This document shows, piece by piece, positions 26,320-38,210 of a stretch of 64,000 bases of DNA. The position numbers were made by a program, and so were the translations under genes. Within the stretch, counting starts at the first letter, position 1. Each line of letters opens with the position of its first letter. Origin of the DNA: Rhodothermales bacterium (lineage in GTDB: Bacteria; Bacteroidota; Rhodothermia; Rhodothermales; JAHQVL01). The DNA is taken from assembly GCA_041391505.1 (NCBI GenBank), contig JAWKNW010000016.1, forward strand, positions 71,164-135,163. Direction: 5' to 3'. The notes below the pieces were generated by a model, which was not told the DNA's origin, did no database searches, and saw only the letters and a list, made by a program, of their open reading frames with translations.

Positions 26320-27347
26320 ACGACATTCTCACGGCGGTCGCCGCCGGCGACCGGCTCAGCAAGGCGCAGGCCGAACAGGCCATGCACCACCTGATGCGCG
26401 GCGAAGCCGGCCCCGAGCAGATCGCCGGATTCCTGCTCGGCCTCCGCGCCCGGGGCGAGTCGCTCGACGAACTCGCCGCCTTCACCCGGGTCATGCGGGA
26501 ATACGCGGTGCGCGTCGAATCGCCGGACCCCGACGCCATCGACCTGTGCGGCACCGGCGGCGACCGCAGCGGCACCTTCAACATCTCGACGACCGCCGCC
26601 TTCGTATGCGCCGGCGCCGGCGTCACCGTCGCCAAACACGGCAACCGGTCGATCTCCTCCCAGTGCGGCTCGGCGGACGTGCTCAAGGCGCTCGGCGTCG
26701 ACATCGAACTCGGCAAGGAAGGCGTCGAGTACTGCCTCCGCGAGGCCGGCATCGCGTTTATCTTCGCGCCCTATTTCCACCCCGCCCTGAAGCATGTGAT
26801 GCCGGTGCGCCGCGCCCTGGGCGTGCGGACCTTCTTCAACATCCTCGGCCCCCTCTGCAACCCCGCCGGCGTGCGGCGCCAGCTCGTCGGCGCGTTCAGC
26901 CGGGACGTCGCGGAGACCATGGCCGCCATCCTGGGCCGGCTCGGCGCCCAGCACGTCGTGGCCGTCCATGCCGACGACGGGCTGGACGAGTTCTCGACCG
27001 CCGCGACCGCCAGCGTGTTCGAAGTCCGCTCCGCCGCCCCGCCCTCGTTGTCGCGGATCAGCGCGTCCGACTTCGGGCTCGGCGAGGCCTCACTCAACGC
27101 CGTGCGCGGCGGCTCCGCCGAGGAAAACGCCGGTATCCTGACCCGCGTGCTCGAAGGCACCGCCGGCCCCCATCGCGACATCGTGCTGCTCAACGCCGCC
27201 TTCGCCCTCTCGACCAGCGGCCGCTACCCCACGGTCGACGACGCGCTCGAGGCCGCGCGACAGAGCCTCGATAGCGGCGCGGCGATGCGCGCGCTCGACG
27301 CGCTGCGCGAGGTATCGGCCCAGGCGCCCAAGCGAGAGGTGGCCTGA
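26316..27347 (+). CDS. trpD: Anthranilate phosphoribosyltransferase
   Basis: A 343-residue enzyme that joins anthranilate to PRPP. Diagnostic blocks are the glycine-rich DLCGTGGDRSGTFNISTTAAF, VAKHGNRSISSQCGSADVLKALG (KHGNR motif) and FFNILGPLCNPAGVRRQLVGAF. Full length, with the N-terminal helical domain (RLSKAQAEQAMHHLMRGE). The start codon overlaps the trpG stop, implying coupled translation. trpC follows two bases after the stop. Confidence 0.98.
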   Translation: MNDILTAVAAGDRLSKAQAEQAMHHLMRGEAGPEQIAGFLLGLRARGESLDELAAFTRVMREYAVRVESPDPDAIDLCGTGGDRSGTFNISTTAAFVCAGAGVTVAKHGNRSISSQCGSADVLKALGVDIELGKEGVEYCLREAGIAFIFAPYFHPALKHVMPVRRALGVRTFFNILGPLCNPAGVRRQLVGAFSRDVAETMAAILGRLGAQHVVAVHADDGLDEFSTAATASVFEVRSAAPPSLSRISASDFGLGEASLNAVRGGSAEENAGILTRVLEGTAGPHRDIVLLNAAFALSTSGRYPTVDDALEAARQSLDSGAAMRALDALREVSAQAPKREVA

Positions 27348-27349
27348 CC

Positions 27350-28162
27350 ATGAGCATCCTGGATCGCATCGTCGGGGCCACCCGCGAACTCGTCGAAGCC
27401 CGCAAGCGGGAGACCACGCCGGCGATGCTCGAAGCCATGCCGCTCTGGGCCACGCCCCGGCGCTCGCTCGAGGCCGCACTCCGCATCGACGACCTCGCCA
27501 TCATCGCCGAAATCAAAAAGGCCTCGCCGTCCAAGGGCGTCATCCGGGAGGATTTCGATCCGGCGAGCATCGCGGCATCCTACGCCGCCGGCGGCGCCGA
27601 CGCGCTCTCCATCCTCACCGAACCGCTGTTTTTCCAGGGCGCCCCCGAAAACCTGGCGCTCGCGCGGGGTGTAGCATCTATCCCTTTGCTGCGCAAGGAC
27701 TTCATCGTCGACGCCTACCAGCTCCTCGAAGCCCGCGCCTGGGGCGCGGATGCCGTGCTGCTGATCGCGACGATTCTGGATACCTCCCAGCTGCGCGACC
27801 TGCACCAGACGGCCGGCGACCTCGGCCTGGAGGCGCTGGTCGAGATCTATGACCCGGCGGAGCTGGATCGGATCGATTTCGACCAGGTGCGCATCCTCGG
27901 GGTCAACAACCGGAATCTCCACACGTTCGAGGTAGATCTCGCGCATTCGGCGCGCGTCTTTGCCGCGATCCCCAACCACGTCGTTCGCGTATCCGAAAGC
28001 GGCCTCGATACGGCCGACGATCTCGCCTATGTCCGCCGGCACGGCAGCGACGCCGTATTGATCGGCGAATCCTTCATGCGCGCCGCCGACCCCGGCGCAC
28101 GCCTCGCCTCGGTCCGCCACGACCTTCACTCGCTCCTTTCGTCCAATGCCTCCACCGAATGA
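27350..28162 (+). CDS. trpC: Indole-3-glycerol phosphate synthase
   Basis: A 270-residue TIM-barrel enzyme that closes the indole ring. Landmarks in order are AIIAEIKKASPSKGVIREDFDP (catalytic Lys), ALSILTEPLFFQG, LLRKDFIVDAYQLLEARAWGAD, LEALVEIYD, ILGVNNRNLHTFEVDL and VSESGLDTADDL. It is a separate gene and not fused to TrpF as in enteric bacteria. It overlaps trpF by 17 bases. Confidence 0.98.
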   Translation: MSILDRIVGATRELVEARKRETTPAMLEAMPLWATPRRSLEAALRIDDLAIIAEIKKASPSKGVIREDFDPASIAASYAAGGADALSILTEPLFFQGAPENLALARGVASIPLLRKDFIVDAYQLLEARAWGADAVLLIATILDTSQLRDLHQTAGDLGLEALVEIYDPAELDRIDFDQVRILGVNNRNLHTFEVDLAHSARVFAAIPNHVVRVSESGLDTADDLAYVRRHGSDAVLIGESFMRAADPGARLASVRHDLHSLLSSNASTE

Positions 28163-28811
28163 CCTGCGCACCCGCGTAAAGATCTGCGGGATCACCACCC
28201 TCGCCGATGCGCGCTTCTGCGCCGGCGCCGGCGTGGATTATCTCGGGTTCATCCAGTATCCCCCCAGCCCCCGCTTCATCCCGGCCGACGAGGCCGCCGA
28301 GATCATCGCCTGGCTGTATGGCGCTGAACCCGTCGGCGTCTTCGTCAATGCCACGGCCGACGAGGTGAACGCCGCCTGCGCGCGCGCCGGCTTTGCCATC
28401 GCCCAGCTCAGTGGGCAGGAAAACCTGGCGACGTGCCGCGCGATCGACAAGCCCGTGATCAAGACGCTGCACGTGCAACCGGACGCGACGCCCGATGCCC
28501 TCCGCCGCGAAATGGACCACTACGCCCCCCACGTTACGGCCTTCCTCCTCGATACCGCAAAAGCCGGGCTCTGGGGCGGCACCGGACAGACCTTCAACTG
28601 GGACGTCGCCGCCGCGTTGAGCGCCGAATACGACCTGTTCGTCGCCGGCGGACTCCACGCCGGCAACGTGGCCGACGTCATCGAACGGGTGCGCCCGTAC
28701 GGGATCGACCTGTCCAGCGGCGTCGAATACGCCCCCGGCAAAAAAGACTTCGACAAATTGTCGGAGCTCTTCGAGACCCTCGAACGCATCCACCCCTCTT
28801 CCACGACCTGA
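28146..28811 (+). CDS. trpF: Phosphoribosylanthranilate isomerase
   Basis: A 221-residue TIM-barrel isomerase. The start is followed by RVKICGITTLADARFCAGAGVDYLGFI, which carries the catalytic Cys of the KICG motif. Asp in LLDTAKAGLWGGTGQTFNWDVA is the expected general acid, and FVAGGLHAGNVADVIE and GIDLSSGVEYAPGKKDFDKL complete the phosphate-binding end. It overlaps trpC by 17 bases and precedes trpB by 11 bases. Confidence 0.97.
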   Translation: MPPPNDLRTRVKICGITTLADARFCAGAGVDYLGFIQYPPSPRFIPADEAAEIIAWLYGAEPVGVFVNATADEVNAACARAGFAIAQLSGQENLATCRAIDKPVIKTLHVQPDATPDALRREMDHYAPHVTAFLLDTAKAGLWGGTGQTFNWDVAAALSAEYDLFVAGGLHAGNVADVIERVRPYGIDLSSGVEYAPGKKDFDKLSELFETLERIHPSSTT

Positions 28812-28822
28812 TTGCTGCTTCC

Positions 28823-30040
<1,218 letters not shown>

Positions 30041-30055
30041 AGCACACACCCCGCC

Positions 30056-30883
30056 ATGCATCCATCCACCACCCTTCGCGCCGCCATCGAGGCGGCCGGC
30101 TCCCGGGGCGAAAAAGCCATGGGGCTGTTTCTAACCAACGGCTTCCCGGATCCGCAAAGCACGCTCCCCATCCTCCAGGCGGCCGATGAAGCCGGCGCGG
30201 ACTTCATCGAACTCGGCATGCCGTTCAGCGACCCGCTCGCCGAAGGCCTGCCCATCCAGCGCTCCAGCGAGCGGGCCCTCCGCCACGGCATCCGGATGCG
30301 CGACGCGTTTACCCTCGCGGAAGCCTTCCGCCGGCAGAGCGCGACGCCGCTCGTCCTGATGGGCTACATCAACCCGATCTTGCGCTACGGCGTGGGCAAC
30401 TTTTGCAGGGACGCGCGCTCTTCAGGAGTAAACGGATTGATTTTGCCGGATCTCCCACCCGAAGAACGCGCCATCGTCGCCGACGAAGCCCGGGCCCAGG
30501 GGCTGGATTTTATCTGCCTGGTGGCGCCCAACACGCCGGATGAGCGCATCGCCACCGTTGACGCGGCCTCGAGCGGCTTCGTCTACGCCGTCTCGATGAC
30601 CGGCCTGACCGGCACCGAAATCGGCGGCATGGACACCGTACAGAGCTACCTGGCGCGCGCCCGTCGGCTCGTCACCCGCAACCCCCTGCTGGTCGGGTTC
30701 GGCATCAAAACGCACGCCGACGCGATGCGTCTGTCCGCCCACACCGATGGGTTCATCGTAGGCTCCGCGCTGATCGAATGCGCCCAGCGCGCGTGGGACG
30801 ATCCGGCGCTGGCGCCGGCCGAACGCCTCCAATCGATCCGGTCCTTTGTCCGCGCGCTTAAATACGGCGATTCGGAAACCTGA
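30056..30883 (+). CDS. trpA: Tryptophan synthase alpha chain
   Basis: A 275-residue TIM-barrel lyase that splits indole-3-glycerol phosphate and channels indole to TrpB. The catalytic Glu and Asp are in DFIELGMPFSDPLAEG; further blocks are LMGYINPILRYG, GLILPDLPPEE and LVGFGIKTHADAM. It is the last trp gene of the operon. No terminator is seen before the next gene (gap to the in-frame 30907 start is 23 bases), so read-through into the lipoprotein gene is possible. Confidence 0.98.
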   Translation: MHPSTTLRAAIEAAGSRGEKAMGLFLTNGFPDPQSTLPILQAADEAGADFIELGMPFSDPLAEGLPIQRSSERALRHGIRMRDAFTLAEAFRRQSATPLVLMGYINPILRYGVGNFCRDARSSGVNGLILPDLPPEERAIVADEARAQGLDFICLVAPNTPDERIATVDAASSGFVYAVSMTGLTGTEIGGMDTVQSYLARARRLVTRNPLLVGFGIKTHADAMRLSAHTDGFIVGSALIECAQRAWDDPALAPAERLQSIRSFVRALKYGDSET

Positions 30884-30969
30884 GCGCCAACATCTACATT
30901 AGCTCTATGCGAACTTCGACGACCTCCATCTTGCCCGATATGCCTGTTACGATGTCCTTTTTATCCCCT

Positions 30970-32079
30970 ATGCGGTGGCATCTCCTGGCCCTGTTCCTGC
31001 TGCTCGCCGGCACCGGCTGCAACCCGTCGGGCGATTACCGTCCGCGCGCCACCGGCCCCGAAGGCAAGATCACCATCGCCATCGATTCCCTGCAGTGGCA
31101 GGGCCCGATCGGCGACGCCCTCCGCGAGACGCTCGGTGGGCCCATCATGACGCTGCCGGCCCCCGAGCCTGCCTTCGACATCGAGCAGATCTCCATTGCA
31201 TCCGACCTGCTGTTCGAGCAGATGAAGAAGCAGAAGAACGTGGTCATCGTCGCCCCGCTGAGCGACACCACGGCCGAAGCCAAATTCCTGCAGGCCCGTT
31301 TCGGGGAAGGCGTCGAAGATTTCATCAGCTCGGGGAAGAGCGCCGTCGTCTCCCGCGAAGACCTGTGGCGCCGCGATCAGATGGTCGTCTACATCGCAGC
31401 AGCCACACCGGACAGCGTGGCCGCCGCCATACGCGACAAATCGGAGGACCTCCTGTATGTCTTCAACAAGATCACGCGCGAACGGACCACGGTAGAGATG
31501 TTCGAGAAAGGCCGGCAGAAGGATATCGAGGATCGGTTGATGGAGAAACACGGCTTCGCCGTGAACGGACAACACGACTATTACATCGCCGTCGACACCA
31601 CGCGCTTTGTGTGGATGCGCCGCGTGATTTCGGCGGAGACCTGGCGCAGCCTTTTCATCTACTACGAGGAAAACGCCGAGCCGTCCGACCTCTCGGCCGA
31701 ATGGATCTACGCCCGGCGCGACTCACTCACGCGGCAGTACCTCCAGGGGACCGAAGCCGGCTTCGTGGAGATCGATCACCGCCGGCCGCTGTTCACCGAG
31801 AACATCAACTTTCTCGACCGTTACGGGTTTGAGACGCGCGGTCTCTGGCAGATGGTTTTCGAGCAACCCGACGGCCAGAAGGTTCAGCTCGGGATGGGCG
31901 GATCGTTCGTCACCTACGCCTTCTATGACCAGGGATCCGGCCGCAACTACCTGATCGACGGGATGATCTTCGCCCCCGGCTACGAGAAGCGCGAGTTTCT
32001 CCGCCAGATGGAGGTCATCGCGCATACCTTCCGCACGGCCGACCAGAGCGGCGAAGCGCTCGCCGCCCTGACGCGCTGA
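30970..32079 (+). CDS. DUF4837-family lipoprotein
   Basis: A protein of about 369 residues with signal MRWHLLALFLLLAGTGC and a lipobox Cys. The mature part (GKITIAIDSLQWQGPIGDALRETLGG ... LLFEQMKKQKNVVIVAPL ... TPDSVAAAIRDKSEDLLYVFNKITRE ... FVWMRRVISAE) matches DUF4837, a family largely confined to Bacteroidota-group bacteria. Its role is unknown. An in-frame ATG at 30907 would add 21 residues before the signal peptide, which is less likely. The gene follows trpA closely and precedes hisG. Confidence 0.87.
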   Translation: MRWHLLALFLLLAGTGCNPSGDYRPRATGPEGKITIAIDSLQWQGPIGDALRETLGGPIMTLPAPEPAFDIEQISIASDLLFEQMKKQKNVVIVAPLSDTTAEAKFLQARFGEGVEDFISSGKSAVVSREDLWRRDQMVVYIAAATPDSVAAAIRDKSEDLLYVFNKITRERTTVEMFEKGRQKDIEDRLMEKHGFAVNGQHDYYIAVDTTRFVWMRRVISAETWRSLFIYYEENAEPSDLSAEWIYARRDSLTRQYLQGTEAGFVEIDHRRPLFTENINFLDRYGFETRGLWQMVFEQPDGQKVQLGMGGSFVTYAFYDQGSGRNYLIDGMIFAPGYEKREFLRQMEVIAHTFRTADQSGEALAALTR

Positions 32080-32210
32080 ACGCCCGCCGAAGCCGGCCTG
32101 CATCCCGTTTTACCGTATCCAGCACCCAGCACACCCGTCATCCACCGATGTCCTCTCCCCTAGAAGCCGCCGCAACCACCCGAACCGAGATCGACGAAAC
32201 CCAGGGACAC

Positions 32211-33080
32211 ATGCTCCGCCTCGGCCTCCCCAAAGGGAGCCTGCAGGACGCGACCTTCGAACTGCTCAGCAAGGCCAGCTTCCATTTTCGCATTGGCGAT
32301 CGCGCCTACGTCCCCTCCATCGACGACGACGAACTCTCCGCGATGCTCGTCCGGGCGCAGGAGATGGCGCGGTATGTGGAAGACGGTGTCTTCGACGCCG
32401 GCATCACCGGCAAGGACTGGGTGATCGAGACGGATGCGGACGTCGTGACGGTGTCCGACCTCATCTATTCCAAACGCAGTATGCGCCCCGTGCGCTGGGT
32501 CCTGGCCGTGCCGGAAGAATCCCAGATCGAATCGGTATACGATCTCGAGGGCAAGCGCATCGCGACGGAAGTGGTCAACATCACGCGCAAGTGGCTCGCC
32601 GAACACGGCGTGAACGCCGAAGTCGAGTTCTCCTGGGGCGCCACGGAAGTGAAATGCCCGGAGCTGGTCGATGCGATCGTGGAGGTGACGGAGACCGGTT
32701 CGTCGCTGCGGGCAAACAATCTGCGCATCGCGCAGGTGTTGCTCGAATCCAACACGCAATTAATCGCAAACAAGGCCGCCTGGAACGACCCGTGGAAGCG
32801 ACGCAAGATCGAAAACATCGCCATGCTGATGGAGGGCGCGATCCGGGCCGAAGGGCGCGTGGGGATGAAGATGAACGCGCGTCGCGAGGATGTGAGCAAG
32901 ATCGTCGCGCTGCTGCCGGCGTTGCGCATGCCTACCGTCGCTCCGCTGGCGATGGGAGAAGAATGGGTGGCAATCGAGACGGTCGTTGAGGAAAAAACGG
33001 TGCGCGATCTCATCCCCCGTTTGAAACACGCCGGCGCCGAGGGTATCATCGAATTCGCCCTGAACAAAATCATTCCCTGA
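32211..33080 (+). CDS. hisG: ATP phosphoribosyltransferase (long form)
   Basis: A 289-residue enzyme that starts histidine biosynthesis by joining ATP and PRPP. It opens MLRLGLPKGSLQDATFELL. ARYVEDGVFDAGITGKDWV and the PRPP loop VEVTETGSSLRANNLRI are diagnostic. The C-terminal 80 residues (RREDVSKIVALLPALRMPTV ... ETVVEEKTVRDLIPRLKHAGAEGI) form the regulatory ACT-like HisG_C domain of the long form, so histidine feedback is likely. The ATG at 32211 has AGGGA four bases upstream; an in-frame ATG at 32148 exists. No other his gene is in the window. The stop overlaps the next start. Confidence 0.96.
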   Translation: MLRLGLPKGSLQDATFELLSKASFHFRIGDRAYVPSIDDDELSAMLVRAQEMARYVEDGVFDAGITGKDWVIETDADVVTVSDLIYSKRSMRPVRWVLAVPEESQIESVYDLEGKRIATEVVNITRKWLAEHGVNAEVEFSWGATEVKCPELVDAIVEVTETGSSLRANNLRIAQVLLESNTQLIANKAAWNDPWKRRKIENIAMLMEGAIRAEGRVGMKMNARREDVSKIVALLPALRMPTVAPLAMGEEWVAIETVVEEKTVRDLIPRLKHAGAEGIIEFALNKIIP

Positions 33081-33643
33081 TGCACGGACTATGGAGTAAC
33101 CTCTTCAAACCCACCAGCTTTGAGGAGGAAACGCGCGCCCTGCTGAAGAGAACCCCCATCTTCGCGTCGCTGTCCAAGCGCGAACTGGACAGCATTGAAC
33201 GAATTATGTACCGGCGCGACTATGTCGCCGGCGAACAGATCTTTCACCAGGGCGATCCAGGTATCGGGATGTACATCATCCAGCATGGCGTCGTCTCCAT
33301 CGTCCAGTTGCCCGACCAGCACGAACTGGCCGAGTTGACCACGGGCGATTTTTTTGGCGAGATCGCCCTGCTGAACGAAACCCCCCGCTCCGCGAGTGCG
33401 ATCGCGCGGACCGAGTGCACGCTGCTCGGCGTGGGGCAACCGGATCTGCTCGGGCTGTTCAAGCGAAACAGCAAACTCGGCGTGAAAGTGCTCATCCCGC
33501 TCTCGCAGATCACGGGGCGGCGGCTGGTCGAGATCGACCAGGAGCTGCCCGCCTTGCACCATCGTATCGCCGCGCTGGAGGCTGAAAACCGCCGGCTGGC
33601 CGCCATTGCCCATGAGCTCTCAGAACACGACGCACTGGACTAG
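33080..33643 (+). CDS. Cyclic nucleotide-binding domain protein
   Basis: A 187-residue soluble protein. Residues 25-140 form a cNMP-binding (cupin-like) domain: IFASLSKRELDSIERIMYRRDY, GEQIFHQGDPGIGMYIIQHGVV, LTTGDFFGEIALLNETPRSASAIARTECTLL. The phosphate-binding cassette FFGEIALL...PRSA is intact, so cAMP or cGMP binding is plausible. The C-terminus is a short coiled coil (LHHRIAALEAENRRLAAIAHEL), with no DNA-binding helix-turn-helix. It overlaps hisG by one base and the permease gene by 32 bases, so all three should be co-translated. It may regulate the permease. Confidence 0.9.
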   Translation: MHGLWSNLFKPTSFEEETRALLKRTPIFASLSKRELDSIERIMYRRDYVAGEQIFHQGDPGIGMYIIQHGVVSIVQLPDQHELAELTTGDFFGEIALLNETPRSASAIARTECTLLGVGQPDLLGLFKRNSKLGVKVLIPLSQITGRRLVEIDQELPALHHRIAALEAENRRLAAIAHELSEHDALD

Positions 33644-34652
33644 GGTATTCGTCCTTGTGGCGCTCGGCGTGGGGGCGCTGGTGTTTATCTCCTACGTGGC
33701 GGACCTGGTCAAGCTGGTGATCGTCGCGGTCCTGTTTGCTTACCTCCTCGACCCCATCGCCACACGGCTGGAGAGCCGTGGCATGTCCCGCACCTGGGCG
33801 ACCGTTTCGATATTCGCCGGCCTGTCGCTGCTTTTCACCGGCATCTTTCTGCTGTTCTTCCCCGGCCTTCTGCGTCAGCTCGAGGCGTTGCAGGCCGGCC
33901 TGGTCTTCCAACAGGCCGAAGCCGCCCTGGGCACGCTGGAGGAGCTCATCGTCGACAAACTGGGCTTCCTGGGGATCGAGCAGCTGAACCTCAGCGAAAG
34001 CCTGCGGCGCAGTATCGATCAATACGAAGCCCGCGCCTTCACCTATCTGCCGGGCATGCTGTCGATTCTCGGCAATCTGGTCATCATCCCGTTCATGATG
34101 TTTTTCTTTCTGCGCGACGCGCGCAGCATGAAGAAGGGGCTGATCAACATGGTGCCGAACAAATACTTCGAGTTCTCGCTCAACGTCCTCCAGAAGATGG
34201 ACGATCAACTGGGTAACTACCTGCGCGGCCAGTTCCTGATTGCCGCCATCGTCGGCGTGCTGTCGACGTTTGCGCTGTGGGTGCTCGGGGTCGACTTCTT
34301 CCTGGTCATCGGTCCCATCGCGGGCCTGGCGAACATGATTCCCTACATCGGGCCCTTGTTCGGGGGGATTCTGGCCGTCGTCGTATCGGTTTTCACGACG
34401 GGCACCTTCGACACCATTCCGGCCATCGCGATTTCGTTTCTGACGATTCAGGGGATCGACAACGTCTTCCTCCAGCCCCTCATCCTCGCGCGCAACGTCC
34501 AGTTGCACCCCCTGCTGCTCCTCATCGCCCTGCTGCTCGGCGGGAAATACCTCGACATCGTGGGACTGATCCTCGCGGTGCCGCTCGCGGCCATCATCAA
34601 GGTGGTTTTGCAGGAGACCGTCGTCAACCTGCGCCGCTACCACTTCAACTGA
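33612..34652 (+). CDS. AI-2E family transporter (PerM/TqsA-like permease)
   Basis: A 346-residue membrane protein with about eight helices. Family blocks visible are FAYLLDPIATRLESRGMSRTWATV near the start, VIIPFMMFFFLRD, LGNYLRGQFLIAAIVGVLSTFALW, GPIAGLANMIPYIGPLFGGILAV and IQGIDNVFLQPLILARNVQLHPLL. Members export AI-2 or act as cation/proton antiporters, and the substrate here is unknown. The ATG at 33612 overlaps the cNMP-binding gene by 32 bases. Confidence 0.92.
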   Translation: MSSQNTTHWTRVFVLVALGVGALVFISYVADLVKLVIVAVLFAYLLDPIATRLESRGMSRTWATVSIFAGLSLLFTGIFLLFFPGLLRQLEALQAGLVFQQAEAALGTLEELIVDKLGFLGIEQLNLSESLRRSIDQYEARAFTYLPGMLSILGNLVIIPFMMFFFLRDARSMKKGLINMVPNKYFEFSLNVLQKMDDQLGNYLRGQFLIAAIVGVLSTFALWVLGVDFFLVIGPIAGLANMIPYIGPLFGGILAVVVSVFTTGTFDTIPAIAISFLTIQGIDNVFLQPLILARNVQLHPLLLLIALLLGGKYLDIVGLILAVPLAAIIKVVLQETVVNLRRYHFN

Positions 34653-34657
34653 TCGTT

Positions 34658-35026
34658 ATGCCCTTCAGCCAACCGACACGATGGACACTCGCCGGAGCGC
34701 TTTCCTGCGCGGTCTTTGGAACGGTGTTGCTCACGGCCGGCTGCGCCCCGGGCGAAGAAGCGCCCGATGAACCGCCCCCGTTTCCCGACAGCGTCTTCGT
34801 GGATATCCTGATCGATCTGCACCTGGCCAGCGCGCGCGCGCAGCACTGGAACGACATTGGACCCGGCATGAAAGACTCGGTCCTCGCGCACTATGGGGTT
34901 ACGCGGGAACAGTACGATGCGGCGGTCGAGTTCTACTCCGCGCATCCCAAAGCCTATCTCGACGCATACAACGCCGCGCTCGACGAACTCAACGTCGAGC
35001 GCTTCACCACGGACGGCCGGCAGTAA
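34658..35026 (+). CDS. DUF4296-family lipoprotein
   Basis: A 122-residue lipoprotein with signal and lipobox VLLTAGC. The mature part FVDILIDLHLASARAQ...VLAHYGVTREQYDAAVEFYSAHPKAYLDAYNAALDEL is the typical DUF4296 pattern: a short helix pair, then a HxxYxxxFxxSxxYY-like segment. The family is common in Bacteroidota and its function is not known. It starts five bases after the permease gene and ends the operon. It is convergent with the FKBP gene, with a six-base gap. Confidence 0.85.
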   Translation: MPFSQPTRWTLAGALSCAVFGTVLLTAGCAPGEEAPDEPPPFPDSVFVDILIDLHLASARAQHWNDIGPGMKDSVLAHYGVTREQYDAAVEFYSAHPKAYLDAYNAALDELNVERFTTDGRQ

Positions 35027-35032
35027 GGCCGC

Positions 35033-35464
35033 CTACTCCTCTATGGCCACCAGCTCGATCTGAAACGTCAGATCCTTGCCGGCGAGCGGGTGGTTCGCGT
35101 CCAGCGTGACGGACTCGAGCGACACCTCGGTGATCAGCACCGGCATTTCGCTGCCGTCGGGCTGGCCGACAATCAGGTTCTGGCCGACTTCAGGCGTGAT
35201 ATCCGGGGGGAACTGGCCGCGGGGCACCTTGATTACGAGGTCGTCGACCCGATCGCCATACGCCTCGGACGCGATGATCTCCACGGTCTTGGAGTCGCCC
35301 GGCTGCATGCCGAGCACGGCCTGCTCGAAGCCGGCGATGATGCCGCCATCACCCAGGGAAAAACTCAGGGGCGTGCGCCCTTCGGAACTGTCGAATACGG
35401 TGCCATCGCTCAGCGATCCGGTGTAGTGGACGTGAACGGTATCGCCAATTTTTGCTACAGACAT
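35033..35464 (-). CDS. FKBP-type peptidyl-prolyl isomerase (SlyD-like)
   Basis: A 143-residue cytoplasmic protein. Residues 1-70 and 125-143 form the FKBP core: KIGDTVHVHYTGSLSDGTVFDSSE, PLSFSLGDGGIIAGFEQAVLGM, and LAGKDLTFQIELVAIEE. An IF (insert-in-flap) domain lies between, with YGDRVDDLVIKVPRGQFP, as in SlyD/FkpA-like chaperone isomerases. The His-rich metal-binding tail of E. coli SlyD is absent. The ATG at 35464 is preferred over a GTG at 35476. Confidence 0.94.
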   Translation of the reverse strand: MSVAKIGDTVHVHYTGSLSDGTVFDSSEGRTPLSFSLGDGGIIAGFEQAVLGMQPGDSKTVEIIASEAYGDRVDDLVIKVPRGQFPPDITPEVGQNLIVGQPDGSEMPVLITEVSLESVTLDANHPLAGKDLTFQIELVAIEE

Positions 35465-35525
35465 GCCAGGTGTCACTTGATGGGAGGTACACTACGTCAG
35501 GCCAGTCCGGTTCGGCCTGAAATGG

Positions 35526-35552
35526 AAAAGGGGCAGGCTGGCAGCCTGCCCC
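35526..35552 (-). terminator. Rho-independent terminator after the RRM gene
   Basis: GGGGCAGGCT (35530-35539) and AGCCTGCCCC (35543-35552) form a perfect 10-bp stem with a GGC loop. Read on the minus strand it is followed by TTTT (A-run 35526-35529). It lies 14 bases after the RRM gene stop. Confidence 0.85.
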
Positions 35553-35565
35553 TCTACCAGAGCAA

Positions 35566-35997
35566 TTACCAGGATTTACGATTGCGGTCGCGATCGTAAT
35601 CGCCGCCGCGACCACCGCCACTGCGACCACCGCCGCCGCCGCTGCGACCGCCGCCACCGCCGCCGCCATAGCCGCCACCACCACCATATCCACCACGGCT
35701 ACCGCCGCCGCCACCGCCGCCGCGATTGAACCCACCGCCACCGGGCTTACGTTCGGTCTTGGGACGCGCTTCGTTGACGACAAGCGTCTGCCCGTTGAAG
35801 TCCGCTTGATTCATTTGCTCGATCGCTTCAAGCGCTTCAGCCTTGTTGGGAATCTCAACAAAGGCAAAGCCGCGAGGCTCGTACGTAAAACGATCCTTGA
35901 TAATTTTAACCGATTCCACCTGTCCGTACGCCTCGAAGGCTTCTCGCAGTTCATCTTCGGTAGTTTGTGCGGCAAGGTTGCCGACGTAGATGTTCAT
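35566..35997 (-). CDS. Glycine-rich RNA-binding protein with one RRM
   Basis: A 143-residue protein. Residues 1-80 form an RRM with RNP2 IYVGNL (3-8) and RNP1 RGFAFVEI (42-49), so aromatic stacking residues are present. Residues 86-135 are almost pure Gly with Arg, Tyr and Ser (RGG/YGG type), ending in NRKSW. The layout resembles cyanobacterial Rbp and Bacteroidota RNA-binding proteins linked to cold or RNA metabolism. The GCC-rich tract on the plus strand at about 35595-35730 is the coding sequence of this tail and not a separate repeat. It has its own terminator and a promoter-like hairpin leader upstream. Confidence 0.93.
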   Translation of the reverse strand: MNIYVGNLAAQTTEDELREAFEAYGQVESVKIIKDRFTYEPRGFAFVEIPNKAEALEAIEQMNQADFNGQTLVVNEARPKTERKPGGGGFNRGGGGGGGSRGGYGGGGGYGGGGGGGRSGGGGGRSGGGRGGDYDRDRNRKSW

Positions 35998-36032
35998 CGT
36001 GATAGGAGTTGATGAGTTGGCGTGGCGGCCCG

Positions 36033-36086
36033 CAAAAATAAACCTACAGCCTGAAACACTCAGTTCTGCGTCTTTCAGGCTGTAGG
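36033..36086 (-). terminator. Perfect 14-bp hairpin with T-rich tail, overlapping a TAnnTTTG element
   Basis: CCTACAGCCTGAAA (36043-36056) and TTTCAGGCTGTAGG (36073-36086) are exact inverse repeats around a 16-base loop. Read on the minus strand the hairpin is followed by TTTATTTTTG, so it can terminate recQ (stop 94 bases upstream). The T-tract also reads TATTTTTG (36033-36040), matching the Bacteroidota -7 consensus, about 36 bases before the RRM ATG. Terminator and promoter may share these bases. Confidence 0.75.
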
Positions 36087-36179
36087 CTTGAGTCGTGAGC
36101 GGCGCACGATGACGTAAAACAAGTCTGGAACAGCCCGCTGTTTACAAAAGATCCCGAGCGGCCAATCTACCGGGCCGGC

Positions 36180-38177
<1,998 letters not shown>

Positions 38178-38210
38178 GAAACCAGTATAAGCGAACCGTT
38201 TTAGCCGCGC

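Noticed and set aside
35595..35730. GCC-rich tandem tract that looks like a repeat array
   Set aside because: It is the coding sequence of the glycine-rich tail of the RRM protein on the minus strand, not a CRISPR or satellite.
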